Positions 5,308 through 6,277 of a stretch of DNA of 6,277 nucleotides are shown here, in pieces. Below the pieces are notes generated by a model. That model was not told the DNA's origin. It searched no databases and worked only from the letters and a program-made list of their open reading frames with translations. Position numbers and translations under genes: made by a program. Source of the DNA: Spirochaetaceae bacterium (GTDB lineage: Bacteria; Spirochaetota; Spirochaetia; Treponematales; Breznakiellaceae); the NCBI GenBank assembly GCA_031283025.1, contig JAITCP010000077.1, positions 1 through 6,277 of the forward strand, in the 5' to 3' direction. Each line of letters opens with the position of its first letter. The first letter of the stretch is position 1.

Positions 5308-5347
5308 TCCGGCTTCAAAACCCCGAATGCCGGGCACGGAAGCCGGA
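5308..5347. terminator. Nested hairpin between convergent lptB and htpG, possible bidirectional terminator
   Basis: TCCGGCTTC (5308-5316) pairs exactly with GAAGCCGGA (5339-5347). Inside the 22-base loop CCCG (5322-5325) pairs with CGGG (5331-5334). It begins 3 bases after the htpG stop codon (minus strand) and about 65 bases after the lptB stop. Position and GC-rich stem suit an end-of-transcript structure for either gene, but no U-run follows on either strand, so factor-independent termination is uncertain. Confidence 0.45.
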
Positions 5348-5350
5348 ATG

Positions 5351-6277
5351 TTAACCGGCGTTCCCCGCACCCGCCAGCAGCCGGTTGAGCCGCTTTACAA
5401 AATCCGCCGGGTCTTTCAGTTTTATTCCTTCCACCAGCAACGCTTGATCCAGCAGTACCCCCGCCGTGTCGGCAATGCGGCTTTCATCCTCCGTATCTTT
5501 TAACGCCGTTACAATGGGGTGTTCGCCGTTTATTTCCAGAATTGGTTTGACCTCCGGCATATTGGCCTGGCCCATAGCCTTGAGCATCGCCGCCATCTGC
5601 ATGGAAGGATCGTTTTCGTCCGCCACAATGCAGGAAGGCGAATCGTGAAGGCGGCGGGAAAGTTTTACATCTTTAACGCGGTCTCCCAGCGCCTTTTTGA
5701 TTTTTTCGATCACCGGCTTTGCTTCTTTTTCCGCCTGTTTGTCTTTCTGTTCGCCCAATTCTTCGTCGGCCCCTGCACGGTTGACCGCCTTTAACTCCCA
5801 GCTTTTGGTTTCCATTTTGCCGTCAACGCCGGGCAGTTCCTTACGGTAACTGTGGAGCGAAGGGATCACAATGTCGTCGATTTCATCGTCCATGATAAGG
5901 ACTTCTATGTCCTTTGCCTTGTATGCTTCCAGAAGCGGCGAAGCGCGGAGCGTCTTTTCATCACACCCGCTGGCTGCGCCCCCGCCTGTGATGTAGTAAA
6001 TGTTTTTTTGATCCGCCTTCATCCTGGTTACATAGTCCGCAAAACTGGTCCAGCCGGCAGTATCGGACGAGCTTTCCACGGCGGTACTTTTGAAACGTAT
6101 CAGCTCTTGCAGTGCATCGCGGTTGGCAAAATCCTGGTAAAGCCCTTCTTTAAGCGGGCGGTTGAATTCCTGAATAAAGGTTTCCCACTTTTTTTTGTTT
6201 TCATCGGAAGCACAAGCCCCGTCTGCCAGCGCTTTGAATTCGCCCAGCAGTTTTTTTACCGACGCATTCTTGATGTT
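5351..6277 (-). CDS. htpG: HtpG (bacterial Hsp90) chaperone, C-terminal 308 residues (runs off the right edge)
   Basis: This is the C-terminal half of the ATP-dependent chaperone HtpG, which helps fold and remodel client proteins in the cytoplasm. The frame is open from the right window edge to the TAA at 5351-5353, so the visible part is 308 codons; the N-terminal ATPase domain and the start lie outside. The segment covers the end of the middle domain, with the family blocks LYQDFANRD, LIRFKST and YVTRMKADQKNIYYITG (82-98), followed by the acidic linker region EVLIMDDEIDD. Then comes the dimerisation domain with RLHDSPSCIV (209-218), MAAMLKAMGQ (228-237) and LEINGEHPIV (247-256). It ends in AGAGNAG and lacks the MEEVD tail of eukaryotic cytosolic Hsp90, as normal for bacteria. 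No frameshift is visible. A GTG at 6079 opens a shorter frame, but it is internal and not the gene start. Confidence 0.96.
   Translation of the reverse strand, partial: NIKNASVKKLLGEFKALADGACASDENKKKWETFIQEFNRPLKEGLYQDFANRDALQELIRFKSTAVESSSDTAGWTSFADYVTRMKADQKNIYYITGGGAASGCDEKTLRASPLLEAYKAKDIEVLIMDDEIDDIVIPSLHSYRKELPGVDGKMETKSWELKAVNRAGADEELGEQKDKQAEKEAKPVIEKIKKALGDRVKDVKLSRRLHDSPSCIVADENDPSMQMAAMLKAMGQANMPEVKPILEINGEHPIVTALKDTEDESRIADTAGVLLDQALLVEGIKLKDPADFVKRLNRLLAGAGNAG

Noticed and set aside
5249..5503. Short plus-strand frame following lptB, considered as a downstream operon gene such as rpoN
   Set aside because: It has no resemblance to sigma-54 or other lptB neighbours and mostly overlaps htpG in antisense.

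Overview
The window reads as chromosomal DNA of a spirochaete, most likely a Treponema-like organism. This rests on recognising the protein family versions and the gene set, not on a database search. A termite-gut or other gut treponeme is possible but cannot be settled here. Most of the window is fairly GC-rich (about 60% in a sampled stretch of lptB). The first ~300 bases are clearly AT-richer (about 35% GC between the first two genes) and look like the edge of an accessory segment.

Layout from left to right: (1) 1-104, minus strand: N-terminus of a Phd/YefM-family antitoxin, running off the left edge. It has a good promoter, a ribosome site and a two-site TGTACA-type operator (127-156). 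(2) 105-296: AT-rich spacer with a perfect 13-bp inverted repeat. (3) 297-1964, minus: Na+/phosphate cotransporter with a C-terminal PhoU-like domain. (4) 1965-2034: divergent promoter region. (5) 2035-3223, plus: a tightly coupled pair, a YfcE/MJ0936-type metallophosphoesterase and a 3-methyladenine DNA glycosylase (mpg). (6) 3241-3849, minus: a membrane-anchored GutM-like protein with an unusual Lys/Ala/Pro/Thr-rich, histone-H1-like tail and no ordinary start codon at the expected place. (7) 3903-5242, plus: lptA and lptB, overlapping by one base. (8) 5351-6277, minus: the C-terminal 308 residues of the chaperone HtpG (Hsp90), running off the right edge.

lptA and lptB act together: the periplasmic bridge protein and the cytoplasmic ATPase of the lipopolysaccharide (or other outer-membrane glycolipid) export machine. 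No lptC is adjacent. The phosphoesterase and the glycosylase are probably co-transcribed, but a shared pathway is not obvious. The transporter, the GutM-like gene and htpG look like single housekeeping or regulatory genes. The window has two convergent gene junctions (3224-3240 and 5243-5350), and neither contains a classical stem plus U-run terminator.

I saw no rRNA, tRNA, CRISPR array, insertion sequence or riboswitch. The least ordinary items are the GutM-like gene (tail, start codon, orphan context) and the antitoxin operator, whose half-site spacing matches the published YefM-YoeB arrangement. I found no convincing new multi-gene system inside the window.
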